From NCBI GenBank assembly GCA_031292485.1, contig JARLHA010000050.1, forward strand, positions 1-42,635: a DNA stretch of 42,635 bases, written 5' to 3'. Within the stretch, counting starts at the first letter, position 1; the number at the start of each line of letters is the position of its first letter. Source of the DNA: Mucilaginibacter sp. (GTDB lineage Bacteria > Bacteroidota > Bacteroidia > Sphingobacteriales > Sphingobacteriaceae). Of this stretch, positions 31,126 through 38,267 are shown one piece after another. The notes beneath the pieces were generated by a model. The model had not been told where the DNA came from. It ran no database searches and saw only the letters and a program-made list of their open reading frames with translations. The position numbers were made by a program, and so were the translations under genes.

Positions 31126-31383
31126 CTATTGGGTCTTTTTTACTGCTTTTTTCACTTCGGTGCTTTTGGTAACCATTTTAGTGGTGTCAGTTTTAGCTTT
31201 TGTAGAGTCGGTTGCCGCCTTTGCGGTGTCAACTTTTACTGTTGTATCCGTTGTGGTTTTCATTGAACTTGAGGAATCAGTCTTAGCGGAATCGGTAGAG
31301 CCGCCCGAGTTGTTACCTTTGCATGCCGCCAATGATGCGGAAACAGCGAAAGCCAGGAACATTAGTTTGAATGAATTTTTCAT
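31126..31383 (-). CDS. Small lipoprotein with Ser/Thr/Lys-rich tail, paralogue 3
   Basis: 85 residues: signal peptide MKNSFKLMFLAFAVSASLAA and Cys21, then CKGNNSGGSTDS and a tail of TDTTVKVDTAKAATDS-like repeats. It is clearly related to paralogues 1 and 2 in the signal peptide and tail, but longer and more diverged. Its upstream region lacks the TTGGGTTAC motif and instead has a housekeeping-type promoter, so it may be constitutive. Function unknown. Confidence 0.82.
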   Translation of the reverse strand: MKNSFKLMFLAFAVSASLAACKGNNSGGSTDSAKTDSSSSMKTTTDTTVKVDTAKAATDSTKAKTDTTKMVTKSTEVKKAVKKTQ

Positions 31384-31457
31384 AGTGTTATTTTTTTGAT
31401 GTTGTAGAGTAACAAGATTTGTAAGATATTGTTTCGGTTAGTTCAGAGCTTCGGGAA

Positions 31458-31486
31458 CAAATATATTGACGAAGTAGTTAACACAA
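31458..31486 (-). promoter_or_regulatory. Housekeeping-type promoter of lipoprotein 3
   Basis: On the minus strand TTG (31484-31486), 18 nt and an exact TATATTTG (31458-31465). It leaves a leader of about 70 nt. Confidence 0.55.
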
Positions 31487-31600
31487 CATGTGGTTTTAAG
31501 TTACAAAAATGTATCTTTCGGACTTTTCCTTCCATACCTGCCAGAAGGTCGGTTTAGGAACTTTCGCGCCAGGACCGCTGAAAGATTTTTTTTATTTATT

Positions 31601-31631
31601 TTGGGTTACAATTTTGCATAAATAGTATTAA
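31601..31631 (+). promoter_or_regulatory. Predicted autoregulated ECF-sigma promoter
   Basis: TTGGGTTAC at 31601-31609 and GTATTAA at 31625-31631, 15 nt apart, directly before the sigma gene. The -10-like block ends 3 nt before the GTG start, so the message would be leaderless or the true start lies slightly downstream. Confidence 0.82.
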
Positions 31632-31634
31632 GTA

Positions 31635-32204
31635 GTGAGTAAAGAGTCAAATACCGGAATACCGACAGATAGTGAGGTGATTCTGGGCATCCTGAATAAT
31701 TCGGAAAGTGTGTTAAAGCGGTTATATCTTGCTTACTTTCCGATGGTGCTGCAGTTGATCATTAATAACAATGGCGATGGGGATGATGCAAAAGATGTTT
31801 ACCAGGAAGCCATCATTATCCTTTATAACAAGGTGAAAACCGGCGATTTTGAGTTAAGCAGTAAGTTAAAAACGTACATATACTCAATTTGCAGGCGGCT
31901 CTGGCTAAAAAGGCTGAGCCAGATGAACCGTTACGGTGGTGACATTAAGGATTTTCAGGAGTATTTAACAGTAGATGATGAAACTGAAAAAAATAATGAG
32001 CGGGATATACAGTTTAATAAAATGGGTGATGCCCTTAAGTTATTGGGCGAGCCCTGCAAAACGATTATAGAGGATTTTTATATCAATAACAGATCGATGA
32101 AGGAGATCTGTGAGGATTTTGGATATACCAATGCTGACAATGCCAAAACGCAGAAGTATAAATGTCTTCAAAGGCTGAAAAAATTATTTTTTCAGCAGAA
32201 ATAA
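31635..32204 (+). CDS. ECF-type RNA polymerase sigma factor
   Basis: 189 residues. Region 2 is seen in DGDDAKDVYQEAIIILYNKV with the -10-recognising helix KLKTYIYSICRRLWLKRL (~70-95). Region 4 is at the end, with MKEICEDFGYTNADNAKTQKYKCLQRLKKLF-like HTH (NADNAKTQKYKC part). There is no region 1.1 or 3, as in ECF factors. The start is GTG; no ATG occurs before region 2. The next gene, an anti-sigma/protease protein, follows after 13 nt and is therefore in the same operon. The promoter motif recurs before two nearby lipoprotein genes. Confidence 0.93.
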   Translation: MSKESNTGIPTDSEVILGILNNSESVLKRLYLAYFPMVLQLIINNNGDGDDAKDVYQEAIIILYNKVKTGDFELSSKLKTYIYSICRRLWLKRLSQMNRYGGDIKDFQEYLTVDDETEKNNERDIQFNKMGDALKLLGEPCKTIIEDFYINNRSMKEICEDFGYTNADNAKTQKYKCLQRLKKLFFQQK

Positions 32205-32217
32205 GGGGAGTAATAAG

Positions 32218-33324
32218 ATGAGCGATAATCAACTACTTGAAGTTATTGAAAAGTACCTTAACGGGGAAATGACCAGGGATGAACGTGCCCGTTTCGAGAT
32301 CCTCAGGAATGAGAATGCCGAAATAAACAACAAGGTAACCGAGCACAAGCATTTTACCGGCCTTATTAAACAGTATGGCGAACGGCTGGAGCTGGAAAAA
32401 CGCTTAAATGCTATCCATAATGAAATTGATGTGCATGCACTGGAAGATGAGCTGATGATCCAGCCATCCTTTATTGTAAGGCTATGGCGCAACCATCATT
32501 CAAAAATATCAGTGGCTGCATCTATTGCCATTTTTGCAGTATTATGTACGATGTTTTTTACTGGTTATTTAAACAACCGGGATGGCAACATTGTCCAGTT
32601 GAGAGCTAAGATAGATATTATCGGAAAAAAAACGGATCAGTTAGGTAAAACTGTTAAAAGCCTCAATCCTCAGCATTCCGGCGCGCTTAACCCTGGGAAT
32701 TTCAGGGGTACGGGATTTGCAATTTCCTCTAACGGATATATCGTTACCGACAATCATGTTATAAAAGACGCCGATTCTGTATATGTTCAAAGCAGTGACG
32801 GAAAGTCATACAAAGCTAAGGTGATCTATTCTGAACCGGCAACTGATATTGCCGTTTTGGAAATCACTGACGCTTCCTTTAAGGTTTTAGGTGCATTACC
32901 TTATAGCTTTAAAAAGGCAGAAACTGACATTGGCGAAAGCGTTTTTACATTAGGATATCCGCGTGATGCCATGGTATTAGGGCCTGGTTTCCTTACAGCG
33001 AGCACGGGTTTTAACGGAACAAATACCGATAGCACAGCCTATCAGGTTTCAATACCGGTTAACTTCGGTAATAGCGGCGGACCGTTATTAGATAGCCGGG
33101 GTGATATAATTGGTATTATCAACGCAAAACAAACTCATGTGGAAGGCGCAGCCTTCGCTATTAAGTCAAACTTCTTATTAAAAGCTATCCAGAATATCCC
33201 GGCTGACTCACTAAAGAAACCTATCAATACCAACACTAAAAATGTGCTGGCAACTTTAAGCCGCGTTCAGCAGATTAAAAAGCTTCAAAACTTCGTATTT
33301 ATGGTGAAGGTTTATAATCAATAG
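32218..33324 (+). CDS. Anti-sigma-like membrane protein with a periplasmic trypsin/HtrA-type protease domain
   Basis: 368 residues. Residues 1-95 look like a cytoplasmic anti-sigma region (LLEVIEKYLNGEMTRDERAR, a start typical of Bacteroidota anti-sigma factors), with no HxxxCxxC zinc motif. Residues ~97-118 are one membrane helix. Residues ~125-148 may be a short coiled coil. Residues ~160-325 form a trypsin-like protease of the DegP/HtrA type with the full triad: His180 (TDNHVI), Asp210 (ATDIAVL) and Ser286 (GNSGGPL). No PDZ domain follows. It starts 13 nt after the sigma gene with a strong AAGGGGAG ribosome site. Inference: an envelope-stress sensor that holds the sigma factor and may cut itself or a partner. 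Confidence 0.9.
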   Translation: MSDNQLLEVIEKYLNGEMTRDERARFEILRNENAEINNKVTEHKHFTGLIKQYGERLELEKRLNAIHNEIDVHALEDELMIQPSFIVRLWRNHHSKISVAASIAIFAVLCTMFFTGYLNNRDGNIVQLRAKIDIIGKKTDQLGKTVKSLNPQHSGALNPGNFRGTGFAISSNGYIVTDNHVIKDADSVYVQSSDGKSYKAKVIYSEPATDIAVLEITDASFKVLGALPYSFKKAETDIGESVFTLGYPRDAMVLGPGFLTASTGFNGTNTDSTAYQVSIPVNFGNSGGPLLDSRGDIIGIINAKQTHVEGAAFAIKSNFLLKAIQNIPADSLKKPINTNTKNVLATLSRVQQIKKLQNFVFMVKVYNQ

Positions 33325-33349
33325 CCCCAAATTAACATATATACACAGG

Positions 33350-33381
33350 CGCTCCGGGTATTATCCGGGGCGTTTTGTTTT
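33350..33381 (+). terminator. Terminator of the sigma/protease operon
   Basis: An 8-bp stem (CGCTCCGG / CCGGGGCG, one G-T pair) with a 7-nt loop and a T-rich tail. Confidence 0.85.
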
Positions 33382-33591
33382 ATAGATAAGCCCCCTCTAA
33401 ACGGCGAAGCCCTCATGAGCAGCCTAAACATACAAATACATCGCAAATAATCTCCCCGGTAGGGGCGACTTTAGCTTCGCTCGCGTTTACTTTTTTGAAG
33501 TTCTTCCGGCCAAATGGCGGAGAGGATTATTCATATTGTTATTTGCTTTATTAAGCCATTCAGGAAGGCTGCGCCTTTTTTGGCGGCTGGC

Positions 33592-34794
33592 TTACCGGTC
33601 AACCTCTCCAAGCACAATATCAATTGACCCAATTATAGCCACGAGGTCTGCAATCATTACGCCTTTTGCAAGTTCGGGCAGTACGGATAAATTATTGAAG
33701 CTTGGGGCACGTGCTTTTACCCGGAAAGGTATTTCAGATTTGCCGTCGGCTATAAAATAAAAACCCAATTCGCCCTTAGCGCCTTCGCAGCGTACATAAT
33801 AATCCTGGGCCTTTGGCGTGATCTTTCGGGGCATTTTTGCACGGGGATCAAAATCAGGAGAGCGTTTTAGTTCTTTTTTCAACCGTTCAAGGCATTGTTC
33901 AACCATCCTTAGCGATTGTTCTATCTCATCGACTCTAACCTTGTAGCGGTCCCAGCAATCGCCCACGGTGCCCATTTCGCCTTTGCCGATCGGTACGTCG
34001 AATTCCAACTCAGAGTAAACGGAATAATTATCAATCCGGCGCAAATCCCATTTCAAGCCAGAGCCACGAAGCATTGGGCCCGAGCATCCATAATTGATAG
34101 CCACATCCAGGGGCAATACACCAATATTGGCGGTTCGGTTGATAAATACCTGGTTATCGGTTAAAAGCTCGTTTAGCTCCACCATTTTGGGTTTAAAGTA
34201 GGTTACAAATTCGCTGCAGCGTTCTTCAAAACCTACGGGCAGGTCATAAAACAAGCCGCCCACCCAAATATAGTTGTATAGCATCCTTGAACCGGATGCC
34301 CATTCCAGCATGCCCATGATATGCTCCCTGTCGCGGAAGCACCATAGGAAGGGTGTAAAAGCGCCAATATCTATACCATAGGTGCCGATAGCGATGAGGT
34401 GGGAAGCAATGCGGTTTAGTTCACAAACCAGCACGCGGATGTATTCAATCCGTTTGGGGATATCCTTATCAATACCCATCATCCGTTCAACGCCCATTAC
34501 AAAAGCGTGGCTGTTGTTCATGGAGGCCAGGTAATCCATCCTGTCGGTAAAAGGGATAGTTTGCTGGTAGGTTAATGATTCCGCATGCTTTTCGAAACAA
34601 CGGTGAAGGTAACCGATATGGGGGATCACTTCTTTAACGATCTCGCCATCGGTGATCAGTTCCAGCCGCAAAACGCCGTGGGTTGACGGGTGCTGCGGGC
34701 CCATATTCAATACCATGTCTTCGGTAGCTGCCGCTGCGATCTTTTGGTTATAGTTGTTTAAGGGGATGTTATATTTTGGATCTGTGACGTTCAA
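33592..34794 (-). CDS. nuoD: NADH-quinone oxidoreductase subunit D
   Basis: A peripheral-arm subunit of respiratory complex I that lines the quinone site next to the membrane. NMGPQHPSTHGVLRLEL near residue 30 is the family signature. HRCFEKHAESLTYQQ, RMDYLASMNNSHAF and the C-terminal SIDIVLGEVDR all fit NuoD. The 400-residue length is normal. The only upstream start in frame is TTG at 34794; the first ATG is at codon 27, just before the signature, so the TTG is accepted. It is separated from nuoC by a different gene and no nuoE follows. The upstream gap is filled by TCGGATGTCGGAAT-type repeats; a TAAATTTG box lies at 34879-34886. Confidence 0.94.
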   Translation of the reverse strand: MNVTDPKYNIPLNNYNQKIAAAATEDMVLNMGPQHPSTHGVLRLELITDGEIVKEVIPHIGYLHRCFEKHAESLTYQQTIPFTDRMDYLASMNNSHAFVMGVERMMGIDKDIPKRIEYIRVLVCELNRIASHLIAIGTYGIDIGAFTPFLWCFRDREHIMGMLEWASGSRMLYNYIWVGGLFYDLPVGFEERCSEFVTYFKPKMVELNELLTDNQVFINRTANIGVLPLDVAINYGCSGPMLRGSGLKWDLRRIDNYSVYSELEFDVPIGKGEMGTVGDCWDRYKVRVDEIEQSLRMVEQCLERLKKELKRSPDFDPRAKMPRKITPKAQDYYVRCEGAKGELGFYFIADGKSEIPFRVKARAPSFNNLSVLPELAKGVMIADLVAIIGSIDIVLGEVDR

Positions 34795-35026
34795 TTTATT
34801 TCGGATGTCGGATGTTGGAATTCGGATTTATTTATTTCGGATGTCGGAATTTCGATTTCGGATTTATTTACGAATTTTCAAATTTATTGAATTTAACAGT
34901 CAAAAAGGTGAACGGCAACAAGGAAATAAAATAAAACATGTGTAGACGGGCGATTTTTAACACAAAGGGCACAGAGAATTACACAAAGGCCACAAAGCTG
35001 TTATGTGAATGGTTGGTTTTTTCAAC
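34795..35026. repeat. Repeat-rich gap between nuoD and the oxygenase gene
   Basis: TCGGATGTCGGAATTTCG words occur at 34800-34868 and again in reverse at 35117-35144. A CACAAAGGGCACAGAG-type repeat lies at 34960-34998. A GGTTG/CAACC hairpin lies at 35011-35027. No coding frame is seen. Confidence 0.5.
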
Positions 35027-35057
35027 CAAAAAGCCCGCGATAATTAAATCACAGGCT
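35027..35057 (-). terminator. Terminator of the oxygenase gene
   Basis: On the minus strand AGCCTGTGAT pairs with ATCGCGGGCT (two G-T pairs) around a 6-nt loop, followed by T5. It separates this transcript from nuoD. Confidence 0.8.
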
Positions 35058-35144
35058 CGCTTTTATATTGTTTATATTACTTAGGCAATAAATAAAAACA
35101 TTTTTAATCCCACATTTCTTAATTCCGAAATCGAAATTCCGAAA

Positions 35145-36002
35145 TTACAGCGCTGCTTTTCCGCGTAAAGTTTCGCTTAGTTTGCTGCTTTGGGTTGCTA
35201 CCCAGGCATAGCTGTACATCGCGATTGCTTTTGCTTTACCCTGGCGGCCTTTAAACGTCCATACATCCTTCATGAATTCTTTATGGTTTTTGCTGTTCAG
35301 CGTATCAAATGCAACCGAAATAGTCGGTGTTAATGAGTAGGCTGAATGCCATGTGCCAAAAGGGATGAATAAAGTTTCGCCGGGGCCTACCACAAAATGA
35401 ATCGGGGTGGCATCTTTATATTTAGGGAATTTCTCGAAATCAGGTTCAAAGATATTCAACTCTGAACGCCATGGATCGTCAGGTCGTGGATAAAGCATGT
35501 CTTCCTGCCCGCGGGGGAAAACGGTAAAACGTTTTTCGCCATATAACTGGGTTACCCAGGCATTTAAATGATAATAATCAAGGTGTAAGTATGGGAATTT
35601 ACCACCGGGACCACCGATAAATAGTTCAGTTACAGCGCCCCACTTACCAATATTAAACATTTTGTTGTTGAGCCAGTTGGGCGATGCATAGTTTAAATCA
35701 AGCGGTTCGATCAATGGCATTAGTTCCGGTAAGGTTTTCTTTATATCGAAAATGATCGGGTAGGGTGCAGGATTTTCGGCCGTACTCTTTTCTACCAGGT
35801 CCATAATGTCCTTCATCCTATAAGCGGTTCCCCTTACATCGGTTTCGCGCTCAGGGTAATTTTCCCTGAACCAATCGGGTGTAAAAAGTCCGTTTGCTTT
35901 CCAAACTTTGGCCGCCTTGGTAAAAACTAAAGGAATACCGGGTTTGTAATGTTCTTCGATGAATTCTTCGTAAGAAATGTCGTCTCTCCTTATAATATCC
36001 AT
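35145..36002 (-). CDS. JmjC/cupin-like Fe(II)/2-oxoglutarate oxygenase
   Basis: 285 residues of the Cupin_8/FIH-like fold. The iron-binding triad is visible: His140 and Asp142 (YLHLDYYHLNAW) and His219 (FGTWHSAYS). Supporting features are GYWGAVTELF-like KWGAVTELFIGG before the first ligands and KRFTVFPRG after. In bacteria such enzymes hydroxylate ribosomal or other protein side chains or small molecules; the substrate here is unknown. The gene sits between nuoC and nuoD on the same strand (179 nt after nuoC) and has its own terminator, so it may be co-transcribed with pdxH-nuoC. Insertion between two adjacent complex I genes is unusual. Confidence 0.85.
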   Translation of the reverse strand: MDIIRRDDISYEEFIEEHYKPGIPLVFTKAAKVWKANGLFTPDWFRENYPERETDVRGTAYRMKDIMDLVEKSTAENPAPYPIIFDIKKTLPELMPLIEPLDLNYASPNWLNNKMFNIGKWGAVTELFIGGPGGKFPYLHLDYYHLNAWVTQLYGEKRFTVFPRGQEDMLYPRPDDPWRSELNIFEPDFEKFPKYKDATPIHFVVGPGETLFIPFGTWHSAYSLTPTISVAFDTLNSKNHKEFMKDVWTFKGRQGKAKAIAMYSYAWVATQSSKLSETLRGKAAL

Positions 36003-36181
36003 GATTTTAATTGATGGTAAACGAGGGGCTTATACGGAAATAGGGCAAAAAGGTTAGGGTTGGTTGATTGGGTTGAATGAGTTGATTAAGTTGTCATCAT
36101 ATCGTAAGGGCATTAAGTCACATAAAGTTGTTTAAACAAGTCAACTTTATCTAACTCAATCCAACTTAATCAACCCGAAAC

Positions 36182-36679
36182 CTAATCTATCCTAATCCCC
36201 TTATAAAACTCAGCGTTTTTGTAATCTTTCCGTAAGGGGAAGCCTTCCCAGTCATCGGGCAGCAGGATGCGGCGCAAATCGGGGTGTCCATCGAAGAAAA
36301 TGCCTGTAAGGTCGTATGCTTCACGTTCGTGCCAGTCGGCGGTACGGTAAACAGAAGCTATACTTGGGAATTCGGGCAGGTCATTCAGGTCCCGGCTATT
36401 CTCCTTGCTTATTTTTAGCGTTAATTGTGTTTGAAGGGGGATAGATGCCAGGTGATAAACCACGCCAAAGCGGCCTGATTCAATGCCGTAATCTACGCCC
36501 GTAATGCTTGAAAGGAAATCAAAATAGGTATTTGGATTATTGCGCAACTCAAGGCATACCGAAGTAATTTGATCAGGATCGATCAGCAGCGCGGGTTGCA
36601 TGCCGCCGGTTTCTTCACCGGCAATTACACCATCGCCAAATTTCTCTGTCAGCAATAATTTAATTTCCTCAAAACTCAT
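36182..36679 (-). CDS. nuoC: NADH-quinone oxidoreductase subunit C
   Basis: A 30-kDa-type complex I subunit that contacts NuoD. The family signature EREAYDLTGIFFDGHPDLRRI (in part) with LPDDWEGFPLRKDY is at residues ~117-152, preceded by the FDFLSSITGVDY strand. The length of 165 residues is normal for unfused NuoC. Its ATG overlaps the pdxH stop by 4 nt (ATGA), so it is coupled to pdxH rather than to nuoB. nuoD follows only after the oxygenase gene. Confidence 0.95.
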   Translation of the reverse strand: MSFEEIKLLLTEKFGDGVIAGEETGGMQPALLIDPDQITSVCLELRNNPNTYFDFLSSITGVDYGIESGRFGVVYHLASIPLQTQLTLKISKENSRDLNDLPEFPSIASVYRTADWHEREAYDLTGIFFDGHPDLRRILLPDDWEGFPLRKDYKNAEFYKGIRID

Positions 36680-37323
36680 GGCGCCAGGCGAACTTTTTTC
36701 CAGTTTTTGTTATCGATTTTCTTATAAACGATCCTGTCGTGCAGACGGCTCGGGCGTCCCTGCCAAAATTCAAACAATCGTGGTTTCAAAATGTATCCAC
36801 CCCAGAATGATGGTTTCGGAACATCCTTGCCTTCATATTCTGCGGTTAGCTCATCCCATTTCTTCTCGATGCTTTCGCGGTCGGGGATCTCCTGGCTTTG
36901 GGGCGAGGCTAATGCACCTAATTGGCTTTCCCTGGGCCGCGAGTGGAAATATTTTTCGGATTCTTCTTTGCTTACTTTTTCCAAAATACCTTCGATACGG
37001 ATCTGACGTTCAAGCGAAGGCCAGAAAAACGTTAAAGCGCCCAATGGGTTTTTATTGATTTCTTTTCCCTTGCGGCTAAGGTAATTGGTGTAAAAAACAA
37101 AGCCGCCTTCATGGTATCCTTTCAGCAATACAATACGGGCCGATGGCCTTCCGTCGTGGGTGGCCGTAGAAAGGGTCATCGAATTTTTTTCAGGGACATT
37201 CACTTCCTGGGCCTCATCAAACCAAATGCCGAATTGTTTTATAGGGTCGGCTTTCACCGAATTTTCCGATAGTTCAGCGGAGGCATAATCCTCGCGCATG
37301 TTTTGTAAGTTATCCTGGTTCAT
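36676..37323 (-). CDS. pdxH: Pyridoxamine/pyridoxine 5'-phosphate oxidase
   Basis: An FMN enzyme that makes pyridoxal 5'-phosphate in the last step of vitamin B6 synthesis or salvage. Family features in order: NSMTLSTATHDGRPSARIVLLKGY, then FYTNYLSRKGKEI, RQIRIEGILEKV and the C-terminal WQGRPSRLHDRI with RLAP at the very end. The length of 215 residues is normal. The frame is open 15 codons upstream, but an exact TAAGTTTG box (37329-37336) ends 5 nt before the ATG at 37323, and that ATG gives the usual N-terminus. It heads a pdxH-nuoC operon. Confidence 0.96.
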   Translation of the reverse strand: MNQDNLQNMREDYASAELSENSVKADPIKQFGIWFDEAQEVNVPEKNSMTLSTATHDGRPSARIVLLKGYHEGGFVFYTNYLSRKGKEINKNPLGALTFFWPSLERQIRIEGILEKVSKEESEKYFHSRPRESQLGALASPQSQEIPDRESIEKKWDELTAEYEGKDVPKPSFWGGYILKPRLFEFWQGRPSRLHDRIVYKKIDNKNWKKVRLAP

Positions 37324-37328
37324 CGGTG

Positions 37329-37336
37329 CAAACTTA
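37329..37336 (-). promoter_or_regulatory. pdxH -7 promoter box
   Basis: TAAGTTTG on the minus strand matches TAnnTTTG, 5 nt before the ATG, implying a leaderless pdxH-nuoC mRNA. Confidence 0.55.
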
Positions 37337-37534
37337 CGAATAATTAAGAGGAAAGAACCAAGAATCAAGAGCCAAGAAGAAAAAGGGGAGCGGATGGAAG
37401 GGCCATTATTTTACGTTTTGAGTTCCATTTTTTATGTCTTCTACCTTGACTCTTGATTCCTGGCTCTTGACTCTTTTTTCCCAAACACAACATATATTTA
37501 TAAAACTTGTTATATTAACAAAAATTTTGGCTGT

Positions 37535-38098
37535 ATGCTTAGTTCTATTCCGGCGGCCTCTGGGCGCATATTGATATCGGAACCTTTTATGATGGACCCC
37601 AATTTTAAAAGGTCTGTAATTTTATTAACTGAATACTCTGAAGCCGGGGCCATGGGGTTTATTTTGAACCATCCCGGTGAGTTTTTACTGGGTGATATTT
37701 TGCCTGATGTATCTTATTCAGAACTGCCGGTATTTATAGGCGGCCCGGTGGCCGGTAATACGTTACACTTTATTCACCGCTGCCCCGAAAAAATTGATGG
37801 TGGTATAGATATCGGCGAGGGGCTTTTTTGGGGAGGAGATTTTGAAACGGTAAAGGGGTTGATCACCAGTTACCAGCTAAAAGAAGACGAGATCAGGTTT
37901 TTTACAGGGTATTCAGGCTGGACGCCGGAGCAACTGGACAACGAAATAAAGGAAGACAGCTGGATTGTGGCCAGCCGCATCAAACCGGAAACAATTTTTA
38001 ATGGCAACGAAGAAAACCTCTGGCGGGAAGCCGTGATCGGCCTTGGGCAGCGTTATGCGCATATTGCTAATTTCCCGGAGAATCCGGAGTTAAATTAG
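37535..38098 (+). CDS. YqgE/AlgH family protein
   Basis: 187 residues of the DUF179 (YqgE/AlgH) family: GRILISEPFMMDPNFKRSVILL at residues 10-31, GFILNHP at ~41-47 and VFIGGPVAGNTLHFIH at ~66-81 are family hallmarks, followed by FFTGYSGWTPEQLDNE. The biochemical role is not settled; AlgH was linked to alginate regulation in Pseudomonas, which need not apply here. It is a single-gene unit, divergent from pdxH and convergent with purE. Confidence 0.93.
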   Translation: MLSSIPAASGRILISEPFMMDPNFKRSVILLTEYSEAGAMGFILNHPGEFLLGDILPDVSYSELPVFIGGPVAGNTLHFIHRCPEKIDGGIDIGEGLFWGGDFETVKGLITSYQLKEDEIRFFTGYSGWTPEQLDNEIKEDSWIVASRIKPETIFNGNEENLWREAVIGLGQRYAHIANFPENPELN

Positions 38099-38145
38099 TG
38101 ATTAGAGACTGGAGATTAGAGATTAGTTGTTGAAATGTTGCTTTT

Positions 38146-38260
38146 TGTCATTGCGATCCGCCTATTGGCGGAGGCAATCGCGAACTATACTTCATCTCGA
38201 GATATTCCCGTTAGCACAGTTCGTCCGCCATCTGGCGGATCGTTCCTCCTCGCAATGACA
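38146..38260. mobile_element. 115-bp MITE-like element with TGTCATTGCGA ends
   Basis: The ends are perfect inverted repeats of 11 bp (TGTCATTGCGA at 38146-38156, complement at 38250-38260). Inside are two CCGCC-N4-GGCGG hairpins (38158-38171 and 38225-38238) in mirror position. It has no open frame and sits between convergent algH and purE. The TGTCATTGCGA-type repeat is familiar from many Bacteroidota genomes, though its origin is unclear to me. Confidence 0.7.
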
Positions 38261-38267
38261 TGTATTT

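Noticed and set aside
31601..31620. Reading TTACAATTTTG before the sigma gene as a housekeeping -7 box
   Set aside because: The spacing inside the box (TA to TTTG) is wrong in all three copies, whereas TTGGGTTAC-N15-GTATTAA fits all three exactly.
33382..33591. Degraded gene in the gap between the protease operon and nuoD
   Set aside because: The only open frame there is antisense to the nuoD 3' end, and the rest looks like repeat-type intergenic DNA.
34795..34830. Upstream ATG for nuoD
   Set aside because: No ATG or GTG exists in frame before a stop at 34828-34830, so TTG at 34794 is the best start.
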